NCBI RefSeq assembly: GCF_051014445.1
Contig: NC_135137.1
Span: forward strand, 22,879,501-22,943,500
DNA: 64,000 bases
Reading direction: 5' to 3'
From: Colletes latitarsis
Taxonomy: Eukaryota; Arthropoda; Insecta; Hymenoptera; Colletidae
Below, piece by piece: positions 43,426 through 54,111 of the stretch (position 1 is its first letter; each line of letters starts with the position of its first letter). Under the pieces are notes generated by a model that saw only the letters and a list, made by a program, of their open reading frames with translations, did not search any database and was not told the origin of the DNA. The position numbers and the translations under genes were made by a program.

Positions 43426-44043
43426 TATAGGAAATGAGTGTGCCGGCTGGGAGAGATTGTTCACAATAACAAATGAGACGACGACTCGTCAAACAAACAA
43501 CAACAGTTTATTAACAAAATAACAGAAAGGATAACAAGAAGAATAACATAAAGGATAATAAAAACGCAAGTCACTAATTCGCTGCAACGTAATCTCGCCT
43601 ATGACCTTCGACTAGCCTCTGTCGCCTATCAACTGCCGCGCCGCCGAACATTCACGCACTTATAAGATTCACCCTCAGTCGCTCTATCTTCCTCACGCAA
43701 TCATCCCTTTTCACTCACACCCAAAATCCTCGCATCCATAGTCCAGACTCACGCAGTCACGTACACGCCTTGCTAATCGTTTCATTCTCACGGTCCAGTC
43801 GCTTAGTTCCAAACACTCTTCCTCGCATTCTTTCAGCCACTCGACATTTTCCAAGCGTAGTCACCCTATTTCCCAAACATCCCGGTGCTGTCCAGACGCA
43901 AGACGACACCGACCGCATGCGCGCAACAATGACCCATTCATACCTCACGAAAGTTTCTAAGACTCGAATCCACAAACATACTGGTGCTATCCCGTCGCGG
44001 GATGACACCGACCATACGCACCACCAATCGTTCACACCCTACA
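43426..44043 (-). repeat. Gypsy-B 3' LTR
   Basis: Minus strand TGTAGGGTGTGAACG...CATTTCCTA, about 618 bp. Its first ~85 plus-strand bases match 48359-48448 and the rest matches 55552-56082, which together form the 5' LTR. The two LTRs differ at scattered positions (for example GTGCTGTCC against GCGCCGTCC near the middle), so the insertion is not brand new. It contains no genuine gene. Confidence 0.92.
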
Positions 44044-44057
44044 CTCGGCCATCCTGG

Positions 44058-45832
44058 CTAACAGCTGTCCTCAGCTGGGCTATCGCTGTCCCAATCTCCA
44101 AGGTCGCCATAATTTTGTAACCAGGGCTTCATAAAATCCGCTGCGGTCGATGTCTCGGTCGGGTCCTTGTGGTCATCGACCTTCCGCACTAAATAACGGT
44201 CGCCCCGTAGGACTTTAGTGACCTCATAAGGCCCTAGGTACTTTGCGGCTAGCTTCGAACCGGGGCCTACCTGAGTCTTTTTTATGGCTACAAGGTCACG
44301 CTCACGATACAGGGTAGGCGCTTTCCGCTTTTTGTTGAAGGTTTTCGTATTTTCGTGCTGGACCTTCGCAATATTGTGTCTCGCACTTTCTCGCAGTTCT
44401 TCGCGATTTTCTTGGAAAAGCGATATCCATTCCTTCTCGATCAGCTCGCGCACTTCTAAATTATCTTTTAGTCGCATACATGTTCCGAACAAAATCTGAA
44501 AAGGCGTGACGCCTATGCTTCGATTCGGTACGCTGTTCAAACACTGCTGAGCCACTGACAAGAAACGGTACCACTCTTCACTTTTTGGCGCAGCTAATTT
44601 AGTTAAAACTGGTATTAATGTGCGGTTGATTCGTTCGACTTGGCCGTTACCTCGCGGGATTCCCGTAGTGATCAGGGAATGCTCGATCCCTCTGCATTTA
44701 CAATACGCGTCAAAGTCGTTCGATGTAAACGCCGTTCTGCGATCCGAAATAATCTTCCGCGGGTTACCGAATACTGTCGCTTGCTTGCGCAGAATGGTCA
44801 CGACCTCCGCAGTGGTAGTCGATCGCGTGGCATACAGTCATACAAATTTGCTAAACGCATCAACTATCACCAGGATATGTTTAAAGTTTTTCTTTATGAA
44901 TGAGAGCGGTCCTAAATGGTCGATGTGGTAGACATCGAGGGGGGTGTTGTCCTTTTCGAGGGGTTTCAACCAACCCTCTTGTTTTCCCATTTTTCTTTCC
45001 GCCAAAATGTAGCTCAAACAATTCTGAATGAATTTTTCTATTTTAGGGCGCATATTATTGAAGTGATATTCTCTCTTTAATAAGGTTTCGGTTTTACCTG
45101 CCGCGAAGTGCCCCTTATCGTGGACTCTACGTATTACTTGTGCTTGCATCGACCGGGGTACAACTAATTTAATACCGTCGGCATCATCTTTAAACAATAT
45201 ACGGCCTCGCATAACGTAGCCGTCGTATTTTCTTTCCGCGACCAGTGGAGTAATGTTCGTTAGTTCCGCGTCCTCATGTTGTGCTTTTGTTATTCGGGCA
45301 TTGAGGCTGGCTTCGCATTCGTCCATAATTAGACACGTAGGGAAGGGATAACGGCTAAGGGCGTTTGCATGTTGCATGTTTTTCGCGGAGCGATGTTGGA
45401 TCTCGTAATGAAATTCTTCTAGCAACAATGCCCACCGAGCTACACGTACGCACAGGTCTTTTTTCTGCATCGTGAGGGTAAACGCTTTGCAGTCAGTTAC
45501 AATTTTAAATTCGATGCCTAACAGGTACACGCGAAAACGGCGCAACGCTCGTACGATCGCCAGGACCTCGAGTTAGTAGCTGGAATACTTTGCTTCGACC
45601 GGGGTTGTTTTACCGCTCGCATAATAAAGCGGGTGCCATTTCAGGTTTTCGTCGCGCTGCATTAGGATCGCACTGTAACCGTGTGTCGAGGCATCGATGT
45701 GTAACTCCGTGTCCGCATTTTCTCGATATAGGTTCAGTACCGGTCTCGTGGAAAGGATTGCTTTTAATTGCTCGAATGCAAATTTTTGCGGTTCGCCGAG
45801 CGCAAACGGGGAATTCGCTTTTAGAAGGTCAC
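44058..45832 (-). pseudogene. Gypsy-B pol C-terminal half: RNase H and integrase
   Basis: From about 45832: RNase H region with EVLAIVRALRRFRVYLLG after a GAA-to-TAA stop near 45550, and KIVTDCKAFTLTM. The integrase zinc finger follows (RRVHDKGHFAAGKTE ... C-x2-C region altered to CLSYIL). The core has VYHIDHLGPLSF, ISDRRTAFTSNDF and IPRGNGQVERINRTL (D, D, E present). A single TGA (expected Trp) at 44836-44838 separates two otherwise in-frame blocks. The C-terminus has LYRERDLVAIKKTQ and KYLGPYEVTKVL. In CLSYIL, Tyr replaces the second zinc-ligand cysteine, a missense lesion. Confidence 0.88.
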
Positions 45833-47923
45833 TTAATGGTCGTGCGATTCGTGAATAATTGTGAACCTAAAATATCCCGAAAGTCCAAGAAAACTTTGAA
45901 TATCTTTAAGGTTTCGCGGTTGGGTAAATTTTATCACTGCGTCGGTTTTCTTTTCCGTTGGTCGGGTTGTGCCGTTTTCTACAATGCGCCCCAAAAATTC
46001 AATGCGCGTTTGAAGGAAGCTACTTTTCTGCCAGTTGATGTTCAACCCGAACTCGGCGCTGAGTTGTAATACTCGCTTTAATCGCACGATCGCAGAATTG
46101 TAACACGTCGCCATTATGACTAGATCGTCCATGTAAGTCAATACTATTTTTTCATCTATTAATTTTCTAAATATGGTGTTAATAAATTTTTGAAATACCG
46201 CGGGCGAATTGCATAGTCCAAATGGAACGTATAAAAATTCATATTGACCGTCGGGGGTGATAAATGAAGTGTACTTCCGGCTTTCTGAATCTAGTGGGAC
46301 ATGAAAAAATCCGTTCTTTAAATCTAATGTACTGAAAATACCCGCGCCTTGAAGTGCGTCTATTTGATCGTCGATTAGCGGGAGGGGGTATCGGTCTCTT
46401 ACTATTTTGCAATTTAGTTTACGGTAGTCGATGCAGAGTCTCGTGTCACCGTTCTTCTTTTTCACGAGAACAACGGGACTTGTGTAGTCGGAAAGGGATG
46501 GTTGTATTATCCCATTGCACAGCCACTTGTTAATGTGCCTGTTCACTTCTTCGCGATCGCGTGGAGACAAACGTCGGGGTCGCTGGTAAATCGGGTCATC
46601 GTCTTTGACTACTAGTTTCATCGTCACTGGGGAGTCGTGGAGTTTTTCCGGTTCGTAGTTTTCTATTAAGGTTTGCACTGTGTTCCGGTATTCGGCTTGT
46701 TCTATATTCGATAAGTCTAATTCGTCGCGCTCGCATATACAATCAATTTTGTATACCTCTGGGATGTCTTTGTCGTCCGCTTCCGCGTACATGCTTTTAT
46801 CCGTCTTTATAATCTTGATATGCCCATTCGTTATATTTACCGAGACGGTGTCCAGGAAATCGTTGCCGATCAATAAGTCGTGATCTATTAAGTTATCGGG
46901 TACTACATGGACGCTTATACTATACAGGGAATTGTCGATTTCTAAACGCGTGGTGAATTTCCCCAGGGATCTATTTTCTTGAGCGCCCACACCTCGGAAT
47001 CGCGTTTCGGTGAGTGTCAATCTGGGTGAACCGATTATTTCATACTGTTTGTACGGCATTAATGAAATATCGCTTCCGGTATCAATTAGCGCCGACAAAG
47101 CTATACTGTGGATGCTAACAATTTTGCAGTTCTTAAAATATTGGATTTTCGCTATGTAATTCAATTTTGGAACGCTCGATCTTTTAGTGGGACACTCGGC
47201 CGAAATATGTCCGAATTGTTGGCACTCGAAACATTTCCTGTCTTTTCCTTTCGACGGACAACTCGACCCGTCGTGTCCGCGACCCCCGCAATAATAGCAC
47301 CGGTCATACCTCCGCTGCGTAGCTGGGCTTCTCTTCTCGCTTGTCAGCTTCGGGTAACTGCTGCTACTGCCCTTTGTTTCCTCGTTGAATGGCCTCGCAG
47401 GTCCGCTCGTCTGGTGTCTTCCCCGTAACGACACCTGCTCGAACGCCGCCAGTAAGGTTGTCCTAGACGTGTGCCCGTGGATCCGCGCCTGGTCCCTCAG
47501 AGTTGGATCAGGAATCCCCGCAATAATATAATCCACCAGTTCATCCTCGTCGATTTTTATCTTGTTTGCCAGTATTACCTTGTGATGAAAGTAATCCGCA
47601 AACTTCTCGTTCCGCTTCCACTGTCGTTCCTCGAATTGCCTCCTCCGTTCCATCTTGCTCGTGTGGCATTGGAACACCTTCCGCAAATCGCCCAATAACT
47701 CGTCTATCGGCATGGACAGGTGTTCACGCCGCGAGTGAAACCATTCCGCCACCTTTCCTCGCATTCGCTGGATTAGCATTACCCTCTCTGCTTCGTCCGC
47801 TAATTTGTGGGTCCCTCGCAGGTACGTCACTTTGGCGACCCAATCTTCGCAGGCGCTATCGCTTCCGTCGAAGTGGTCCAGCAGCTCCGTCAGCTGCTTG
47901 ATGGACAATTTCGCGTTCACCAA
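45833..47923 (-). pseudogene. Gypsy-B Gag-protease-RT polyprotein
   Basis: The frame has 696 open codons. The Gag capsid-like part occupies about 1-200. Two CCHC knuckles follow at 209-222 (CYYCGGRGHDGSSC) and 231-244 (CFECQQFGHISAEC). The retropepsin has ALIDTGSDIS (DTG 281-283) and LIGNDFL. RT has CIDYRKLNCKIVRDRYPL, STLDLKNGFFH (Asp534), VPFGLCNSPAVFQKF and LTYMDDLVIM (YMDD 597-600). Gag and Pol are in one frame without an overlap. The frame is lost by a one-base indel in the connection domain just after FLGLSGYFR. GTG is the first codon here, because an in-frame TAA at 47936-47938 cuts it from an upstream coiled-coil segment. Confidence 0.9.
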
Positions 47924-47935
47924 CGCACTCGTTTC

Positions 47936-48260
47936 TTAATCGCCATCGCTAGCTGCAGATCGACTGACACGCAGCATTTCGATCTCGCGTTCCATCAGGA
48001 GTTTTTCCCGCTGCAGAAGTTCCAACTCCTTCTGCATCCGCATGCTCTCGCTATGTACATATGTCGCACGGCAGGTTTGCTGCCTCCGTTGTTCGCGGGT
48101 TTGCATCCTTCGGGACTTCGGCTTCCCTCATCCATCCGCACGTAGGATCGTTCTCCAACAGCCGGTTATAAAGTTCCGCTTTCGCCCCAGCTGTTGATAG
48201 TCCTCGTGACCGCAGACTCTCTCGCAGCTCCGTGCAAGGTCTTCGTTAGCGTGTTCATCG
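47936..48260 (-). pseudogene. Gypsy-B Gag N-terminal coiled-coil segment
   Basis: Minus-strand translation gives a heptad-rich stretch, SMRMQKELELLQREKLLMER followed by EIEMLR, joined in frame to the Gag through a TAA stop at 47936-47938. Further upstream a TGA near 48133 breaks the frame. It is probably the original start of Gag. The remaining leader to 48356 carries GGGGGCTCAGCC, a plausible primer-binding-site region next to the LTR. Confidence 0.55.
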
Positions 48261-48356
48261 TACTTTTTCGCAAACAAAATTTCACAGGTACTTTGCACTC
48301 ACTATTTTCCGACACTTACACTGGCCCTCTTCAAATCTCGGCTGAGCCCCCAAGTT

Positions 48357-48448
48357 TGTAGGAAATGAGTGTGCCGGCTGGGAGAGATTGTTCACAATAA
48401 CAAATGAGACGAGGACTCGTCAAACAAACAACAACAGTTTATTAACAA
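48357..48448 (-). repeat. Gypsy-B 5' LTR, inner piece
   Basis: TGTAGGAAATGAGTG... matches the start of the 3' LTR at 43426 (TATAGGAAATGAG) to ATTAACAA, where Gypsy-C inserted. The continuation lies at 55552-56082. Confidence 0.92.
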
Positions 48449-48783
48449 TGTTGTATACAGGATAATGAAACGAAACACGCAACCCCACAGCACGTGATGT
48501 CGATATACAGGGTGTTCGGCCACCCCTGGGAAAAATTTTAATGGGAGATTCTAGAGGCTAAGATAAGACGAAAATCAAGAATACCAATTTGTTGATGGAG
48601 GCTTCGTTAAATAGTTATTAACATTTAAAGTTCCGCCTGTACTGAATTTTTTTCTAGAAAGTGGGTAAGATTTCGAGAGTATGTCTAATGACCAAAAATG
48701 ATTGTAATTGACCTCCACAACCAAAAATAATTTTTCCAGAACGATTTGAAATTTTTTTTTTCGTCGAAAAATTTAGGCATCTA

Positions 48784-50010
48784 TTAGGTCGAGTCATAAG
48801 TAACTTCCGATGCAGCTAAGTAGAATCTATTGTTCGTATCTACCCGCTATGAGTTACCATGATAACAAGTTTTTGTTTTCACTATATAGACGAGGCTTCA
48901 GTTAATCTTTTATCAACTGTTTTGTGTGATACACGTTACGTTATACTGTTTTTATAACCTCTGAAATGGAAAGTCCAAAAGTACATATTCGTTATGTAAT
49001 GCTTTGGGAATTTAAACAAGGCAATAGTACTAAGGCGACAGCTGAAAAAATATGCAGTGTATATGGTGAAGGACTAATAACTGATCGGGCAGTTAGAAAT
49101 TGGTTTATAAAATTCCGTTCTGGAGATACGACCTTAAAAGACGAACCGAGGGCGGGACGTCCTTCCGACTTTGACGACAATCTTTTAAAGGCAATATTGG
49201 AGCAAAATCCACGTCAATCAACAAGAGGTATAGCAGAAAAGTTGAATACATCACAATCAACTGTTAACCGCCACCTAGAGAAATTAGGGAAAGTCAGCAA
49301 GTTAGGAGTATGGGTACCTCACAATCTTAGTGAACGGAATAAAGAAGATCGCATGTCAATCGCCACAAGTCTGCTCTCACGGGTAAAAATTGAGCCTTTT
49401 TTAAACAGGATTGTAACAGGCGATGAAAAATGGGTTACCTATGACTATATTGTCATAAAATATAAAAGATTTTATTGTGTGTATGGTGGGATTGTCAATG
49501 AATAATTCACCACGAGTTGTTCAAGTCAAATTTAACGATTACTGCGGATAGATACGTTCAGCAGTTATAAAGAGTGCAAGAGAAACTCCATGAAAAGCGT
49601 CCTGCACTCGTCAATCGCAAAAACGTCATTCTTTTACACGACAATGCGTGACCACATACAGCAAGGGTGACTCAAGAAAAAATTCTTGAGCTTGGATGGT
49701 CTGTTTTACCACATCCACCTTACTCCTCGGATCTTGCCCCGACAGACTACCACCTTTTCTGTTCCTTACAAAACTTTTTGAATGGAAAAACCTTCAATTC
49801 TGAAGAGCAAGTCAAGCAGACTGTCGAAAACTTCTTCCTATCCAAACCAACCACATTTTACAAGGAAGGAATTGATAAACTGCTAGGAAGATGGGAGAAG
49901 GTTATAGATAATAGCGGTGAATACATAATAAATTAATATAATTTTGTTATTTAATGAGAGCAAAATAAATGTCTGATAAAAAAACGGAAGTTACTTATGA
50001 CTCGACCTAA
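48784..50010 (+). mobile_element. Mariner inside MITE 4
   Basis: Inverted repeats TTAGGTCGAGTCATAAGTAA and its complement bound 1227 bp, with TA at 48782-48783 and 50011-50012. It is absent from the partner MITE in the other LTR, so it arrived after Gypsy-C inserted. It is the innermost and youngest layer of the nest. Confidence 0.93.
48966..49936 (+). pseudogene. Mariner transposase, decayed
   Basis: The N-terminal DNA-binding half is open from ATG 48966: two helix-turn-helix motifs (KATAEKICSVYGEG, RAVRNWFIKFRSGD, then STRGIAEKLNTSQSTVNRHL) and the linker WVPHNLSE. The first catalytic Asp is in IVTGDEKWVTYD. A deletion and frameshift near 49440-49480 remove about 20 residues. The second Asp lies in LLHDNA, followed by a TGA replacing the usual Arg of DNARPH (a CGA-to-TGA change). 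The third Asp is in YSSDLAPTDYHLF, D34D spacing for a true mariner. Similar to the cecropia/SETMAR-type mariners in its WVPHxLSE linker. Non-functional. Confidence 0.9.
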
Positions 50011-50599
50011 TAATAAGATTTTCGGTAAGGAATTTTTTTCTCGAAAGCGCGTAGGATTTCGAGGGTATGTGTAATGACCAAAAATGATTGTAATTGTCCC
50101 GTGTAACTAAATATAATTTTTTTAGTGTGATTTGACATGTTTTAATTTCGTCTAAAAATTTCAATACCTACTCGAATTTTTTTCTCGAAATTGGGTAGAA
50201 TTTCGGAGGTATGTGTATTCACCAAAAATGATTGTAATTGACCCCCGCAATCGAAAATAATTTTTCCAGAACGATTTGAAATTTTTGAATTTAATTGTTA
50301 ATAACTTTTTAACGAAGCCTCCATCAACAAATTGGTATTCTTGATTTTCGTTTTATTTTGGCTTCTAGAATCTCCTATTAAAATTTTTTCCAGGGGTGGC
50401 CGAACACCCTGTATATATTTGATTACGCATTTACACTTTTAGTCTCACATGGTACCTCGCTACGCGGAGAGTGAGTCCCGTCGCGAATCGGTTGCATTTG
50501 TTCTACCGGTTCGTCACTTGTTTTTTAAGTGGCCGACCCCGGCGACACACCTATCGTTACCCGCGGAAATACAAATCTTTTCCCGAGTATAATGTAACA

Positions 50600-50615
50600 T
50601 CTCTTCCTCCCCTCG
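50600..50615 (-). promoter_or_regulatory. Gypsy-C polypurine tract
   Basis: CGAGGGGAGGAAGAGA on the minus strand, immediately before the 3' LTR TGTTACATT. Confidence 0.85.
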
Positions 50616-50718
50616 CGACAACGGAATTTCAATCATTTGTAAATAATTTTAACCTATAATAAGTATAACCTACGCATTGTACGGACTAATATAATCTAAC
50701 CTAAGTAATATAATTTTT

Positions 50719-51690
50719 TTAATAAAGAATCGGTACGCCAAAACGTTCAGGTCCTGTTCGGTTTCGCGTGGATCTTCGTGGGATCCTCGGTGCCTGTTCT
50801 CCGCCCCCTTGTGCATTTTCCTCCCTTGATAACTGCCTTTCGGTGTCATCAATTTCCTCATTTGACCTTTGGAACTCTCGAGTTTCCTCCATTTCTTTAT
50901 GTGATGTATCCGGTGGGTTGTAATCCCATTCCTCAACGTGGCTTGCGTCCTGTATTGGGATCATGCCTACCTTGCATGTTTGATTTATATGCCTTTTCCA
51001 GGTTCGTCTGTCATCGAATCGTATTATGTAATGCAAGTCCCCTAATTTTTGTTTGATTATCCCGAATTTCTATCTCACTTGTCCGTAATAATTCCTACAT
51101 TTTACTCTTTCACCTACTTGTAATATTCGCATATTTTTACTAGTTGCCTTTTTCTTATCACCCGTCACTTCCTTTTTCGGTGACAATAAATCTAAACGTG
51201 TCCTTACTTTATAATTAAAAATTGTTTCGGCTGGTGATACGCTAGTCGTTTGATGCGGAGTGCAACGGTAACGCAATAAGAAGTTTTGTAACGCCACTAT
51301 AATTTCTGTTTTATTTGCTTGTACGCCTTGGAATCTTTTCTTTAACGCGGATTTCAACGTTTGAACGAAACGCTCAGCCTGTCCGTTTGTGGCTGGGTGA
51401 AAAGGCGCAGTAGTCTGATGCTTGATTCCGTTTAATTGTAAAAATTGTGTAAATTCAGTAGAAATGAACGAACGACCATTATCGGATACTATTAATTCCG
51501 GGATTCCGAATATTGAAAATGTTTGCTTTAATTTTTGAATTGTTGTCGCGCTTGTTATGTCTTTCGTCATATGTATTTCCGGCCACTTCGAAAATGCGTC
51601 AATTAGTACAAGAAAGTAATGTCCCATAAATGGACCTGCGTAGTCTATATGAATTCTTTGAAAAGGAAACTTTGCTGGTTCCCATTCGTG
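50719..51690 (-). pseudogene. Gypsy-C integrase
   Basis: From 51690: FPFQRIHIDYAGPFMGHYFL (first Asp), DAFSKWPEIHMTKDI, IVSDNGRSFISTEF (second Asp) and PFHPATNGQAERFVQTLKSA (Glu). The C-terminal DNA-binding part has LQVGERVKCRNYYGQV, then an in-frame TAG at 51070-51072. After the stop come FGIIKQKLGDLHYIIRFDD and a basic tail with RRSTRNRTGPERFG. A frameshift near 51680 separates it from the upstream zinc finger. One stop and one indel are the lesions. Confidence 0.88.
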
Positions 51691-53145
51691 ACTGTGTATT
51701 TTGGGCGGATTATTTGTGCTAGATTACAATTTACGCAATCTTTAACTGTAGCTTCTAAATCGTGATCAATGCGTGGCCACCATAAATACCTTCTTGCAAA
51801 CGCTTTCATTTTTACTATTCCTACGTGTTCCGCATGTAATTCCTGTAGTATTCTTTTTCGGAGTAGCCTAGGTATTAAAACTTTGCCTTTACGTAAAACT
51901 ACTCCCCGTTGACAGCTAAATTCCGTTTGCAGTATATTAAACCTATCCCTTAATCCTAATTCTTTTCCTTGCAATAGACCTTCTTTTAACTTTTTCAGTT
52001 CCGCATCTCGCATTGTCTCCAACGCTAAATCTTTAAATGTAACTGGCAATGCCTGTATTAAGTTTATTTCGTATTCATCAATTACGTCATATTCAAAATC
52101 ATTCCCCATTTTAACCGGCAGTCGCGACAATCCGTCCGCATTTCCGTGTAACTTTGTATTCTTGTATTTTATATCAAACGTAAATGCCTGCAAGAAAATA
52201 GCATAGTGTTGCATACGCATTGTAATGTAATGTTTTTTGCTGCGAGAATATCTGTGCTAGCGGCCGGTGATCGGTATATAATGTGAAACGATTACCATAC
52301 AAAAATTGATAAAATTTCTTAACTGCAAAAATAATCACGTATGCTTCCTTATCAATCTGAGTGTATTTCCTTTGCGTATGAGACAATGATTGAGATGCGT
52401 ACTGTATCACACGTTCAGTACCATCCGGATACTTGTGAGAAAGTACGGCTCCGACGCCGTAAGCGCTCGCATCGCAGGCTACTATTAACGGAAGTTTCGA
52501 ATCGTAGTGTACTAAAACTTTGTCACTCATAAATTCTTTCCTTGCAGTAATAAAAGCTTCCTCACATGCTGCTGTCCACCGAAAAGGAACTTCTCGCTCT
52601 TCCCGTTTCTCTAAAAGTGTATGCAAAGGAGTTAAAATTGAACTTAAATTTTGTATGAATCGACCATGGTAATTCACCATTCCCTGGAATGTGCGTAATT
52701 CTGTAATATTCCGTGGCCTGGGCATGTGTTTGATTGCCTCCGTTTTATTTCTATCTTTATGTATGCCATACTTATTTATATAATATCCGCAGTAAGTTAT
52801 CCCTTTTTGAAAAAATTCACTTTTCTCCTTGTTTATCCTTATATTATAACTCGCTAAGCGCGTAAGTCCTTCGTTAAGTCGTTGTAAATGCTCTCTGTCA
52901 TTTGTTCCCGTGATTTTGATGTCATCCAGAAACACTGATACCCCTGGAATACCCTTAAGGATGTTTTCAATTTCTCGTTGCTGGATTGCGGGTGCTGAAG
53001 CGATGCCATACAGTAAACGCGTACTTCTGAGCAATCCCCGGTGTGTATTTAACGTTAGGTACTCCCTATCGTCCGGGTGAATCTTCATTTGGAGGTATGC
53101 TTCTTTCAAATCAATTTTTGAAAATTTTTCCCCGCCTGCAAGTGT
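51675..53145 (-). pseudogene. Gypsy-C RT and RNase H, N-terminus deleted
   Basis: The RT starts abruptly in motif A (FSKIDLKEAYLQMKIHPDD), lacking fingers and protease. Then GIASAPAIQQREIENIL and VSVFLDDIKITG (LDD box) follow, with the connection GMVNYHGRFIQNLSS. RNase H has VACDASAYGVGAVLSH, YASQSLSHTQRKYTQIDKEA and LYTDHRPLAQIF. After a frameshift near 52225 come NADGLSRLPV and the integrase zinc-finger region (HAEHVGIVKMKAFARRY ... DCVNCNLAQ). Gag ends at 53155, only a few bases upstream, so an internal deletion of roughly 1 kb has fused gag to mid-RT. The element could not have moved after that. Confidence 0.88.
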
Positions 53146-53154
53146 ATAAATAAC

Positions 53155-53949
53155 TTATAAATGACCTTTTGTACCGCAATTCCTACAGGTTACATTTCTA
53201 TTTAGCGTACATTTCGTAGCGAAGTGCTTTCCACCGCATCTAAAACATAAAGTATTATTATCATTATGACCTAAACTAACGGGGCGCTTGAATTTATTTG
53301 ACGTGCATGGCCCTGTATCCGTTGGAGTCTTCTTGATCCACTCCTGCCGATTCTTCTTCTTGCTCGAATTTTTCTGCTCCACGTAATCAATTGAGGCGGT
53401 ACCCGACTGTATCTGGTTCACGTCTCTTTCCGTCAATTCCATCGAAATTGCTGTTTCTACAGCCCTTTCAAAGGTCAAATCTTTAATTTCTAATAATCGA
53501 GAATGTATGCGCTTACTTGTTAACCCAAAAACGAGCTGGTTCCTGAGAGCATTTTGTAAATATAATCCGAATTTACAGTGGATGCTCAGTTTGTGCAGGG
53601 CAGCCACGAATTGTTGTACAGTTTCGCCCTCGAACTGTTTCCGTTGATGAAAACGAAAATTTTCCGCAACCTCCAACGGTTCCGGGGCGTAAAATTCTTC
53701 CAATTTTTCCGTAAGTTTTTTATACGTAGCCTGATACGGGTCGTTCGGTGCTAATCTGTCGCACAGGATATCGAAAGATTTAGGGCCAATAAAATATAGT
53801 AGGTATGCTACCTTTTTCGTTTCCGATATGCTGAAAACGGCCATTGCTCCTTCAAATCTCATGACCCATCTCTTCCAATTTGTAGTCGCCGAGTCGAACA
53901 TGTCGATCGCAATATTTCTGTAATTTGTATTTGTCTGTAATTCTTCCAT
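53155..53949 (-). pseudogene. Gypsy-C Gag, C-terminally truncated
   Basis: This is a 264-codon frame. The capsid-type region has NWKRWVMRFEGAM, VAYLLYFIGPKSFDIL and FRFHQRKQFEGETVQQFVAA. A basic linker and zinc knuckles follow: CFRCGGKHFATKC and the start of a second, CRNCGTKGHL, cut by a stop where the deletion begins. The product would form the particle and bind RNA. The missing last cysteine and the downstream join to RT show the deletion endpoint near 53150. Confidence 0.87.
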
Positions 53950-54111
53950 CGTTCGTAACGAGTCTGTATGTACAAGTATTCTGCGTACCGCTACACGTGT
54001 TCGCCGCCGATTTAACTACACGTGCTTCGTAAACACCACATTCTTTATTTAAGCGGTTTTTAATTTTCTGAGGCGAACATATCGCTCAGAATCCTATTCT
54101 CATCGCCCTTC
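53950..54111 (-). other. Gypsy-C leader
   Basis: A non-coding stretch between the 5' LTR and gag. GAAGGGCGATGAGAATAGG directly after the LTR end on the minus strand is the position of a primer-binding site, but I cannot match it to a specific tRNA. Confidence 0.5.

Larger units (their letters stand above)
48508..50411. repeat. MITE copy 4 in the Gypsy-C 3' LTR
   Basis: CAGGGTGTTCGG...CCGAACACCCTG with TA flanks. Its core begins with a TTCCGCCTGTACTGAATTTT module on the left and ends with a TTTTTGAATTTAATTG module on the right. In the partner LTR (54171-55363) the same two modules are at the opposite ends. It is split by a mariner at 48784-50010. Confidence 0.92.
48449..50599 (-). repeat. Gypsy-C 3' LTR, enlarged by MITE 4
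   Basis: Plus strand TGTTGTATACAGG...ATAATGTAACA. Native LTR sequence covers about 48449-48507 and 50412-50599, roughly 250 bp. The remaining 1.9 kb are MITE 4 plus its nested mariner. Confidence 0.9.

Noticed and set aside
43757..44120. Open frames on both strands in the Gypsy-B LTR, repeated at 55796-56228
   Set aside because: Both lie inside the two LTR copies and differ only by LTR divergence. There is no protein domain and LTR U3 regions often carry chance frames.
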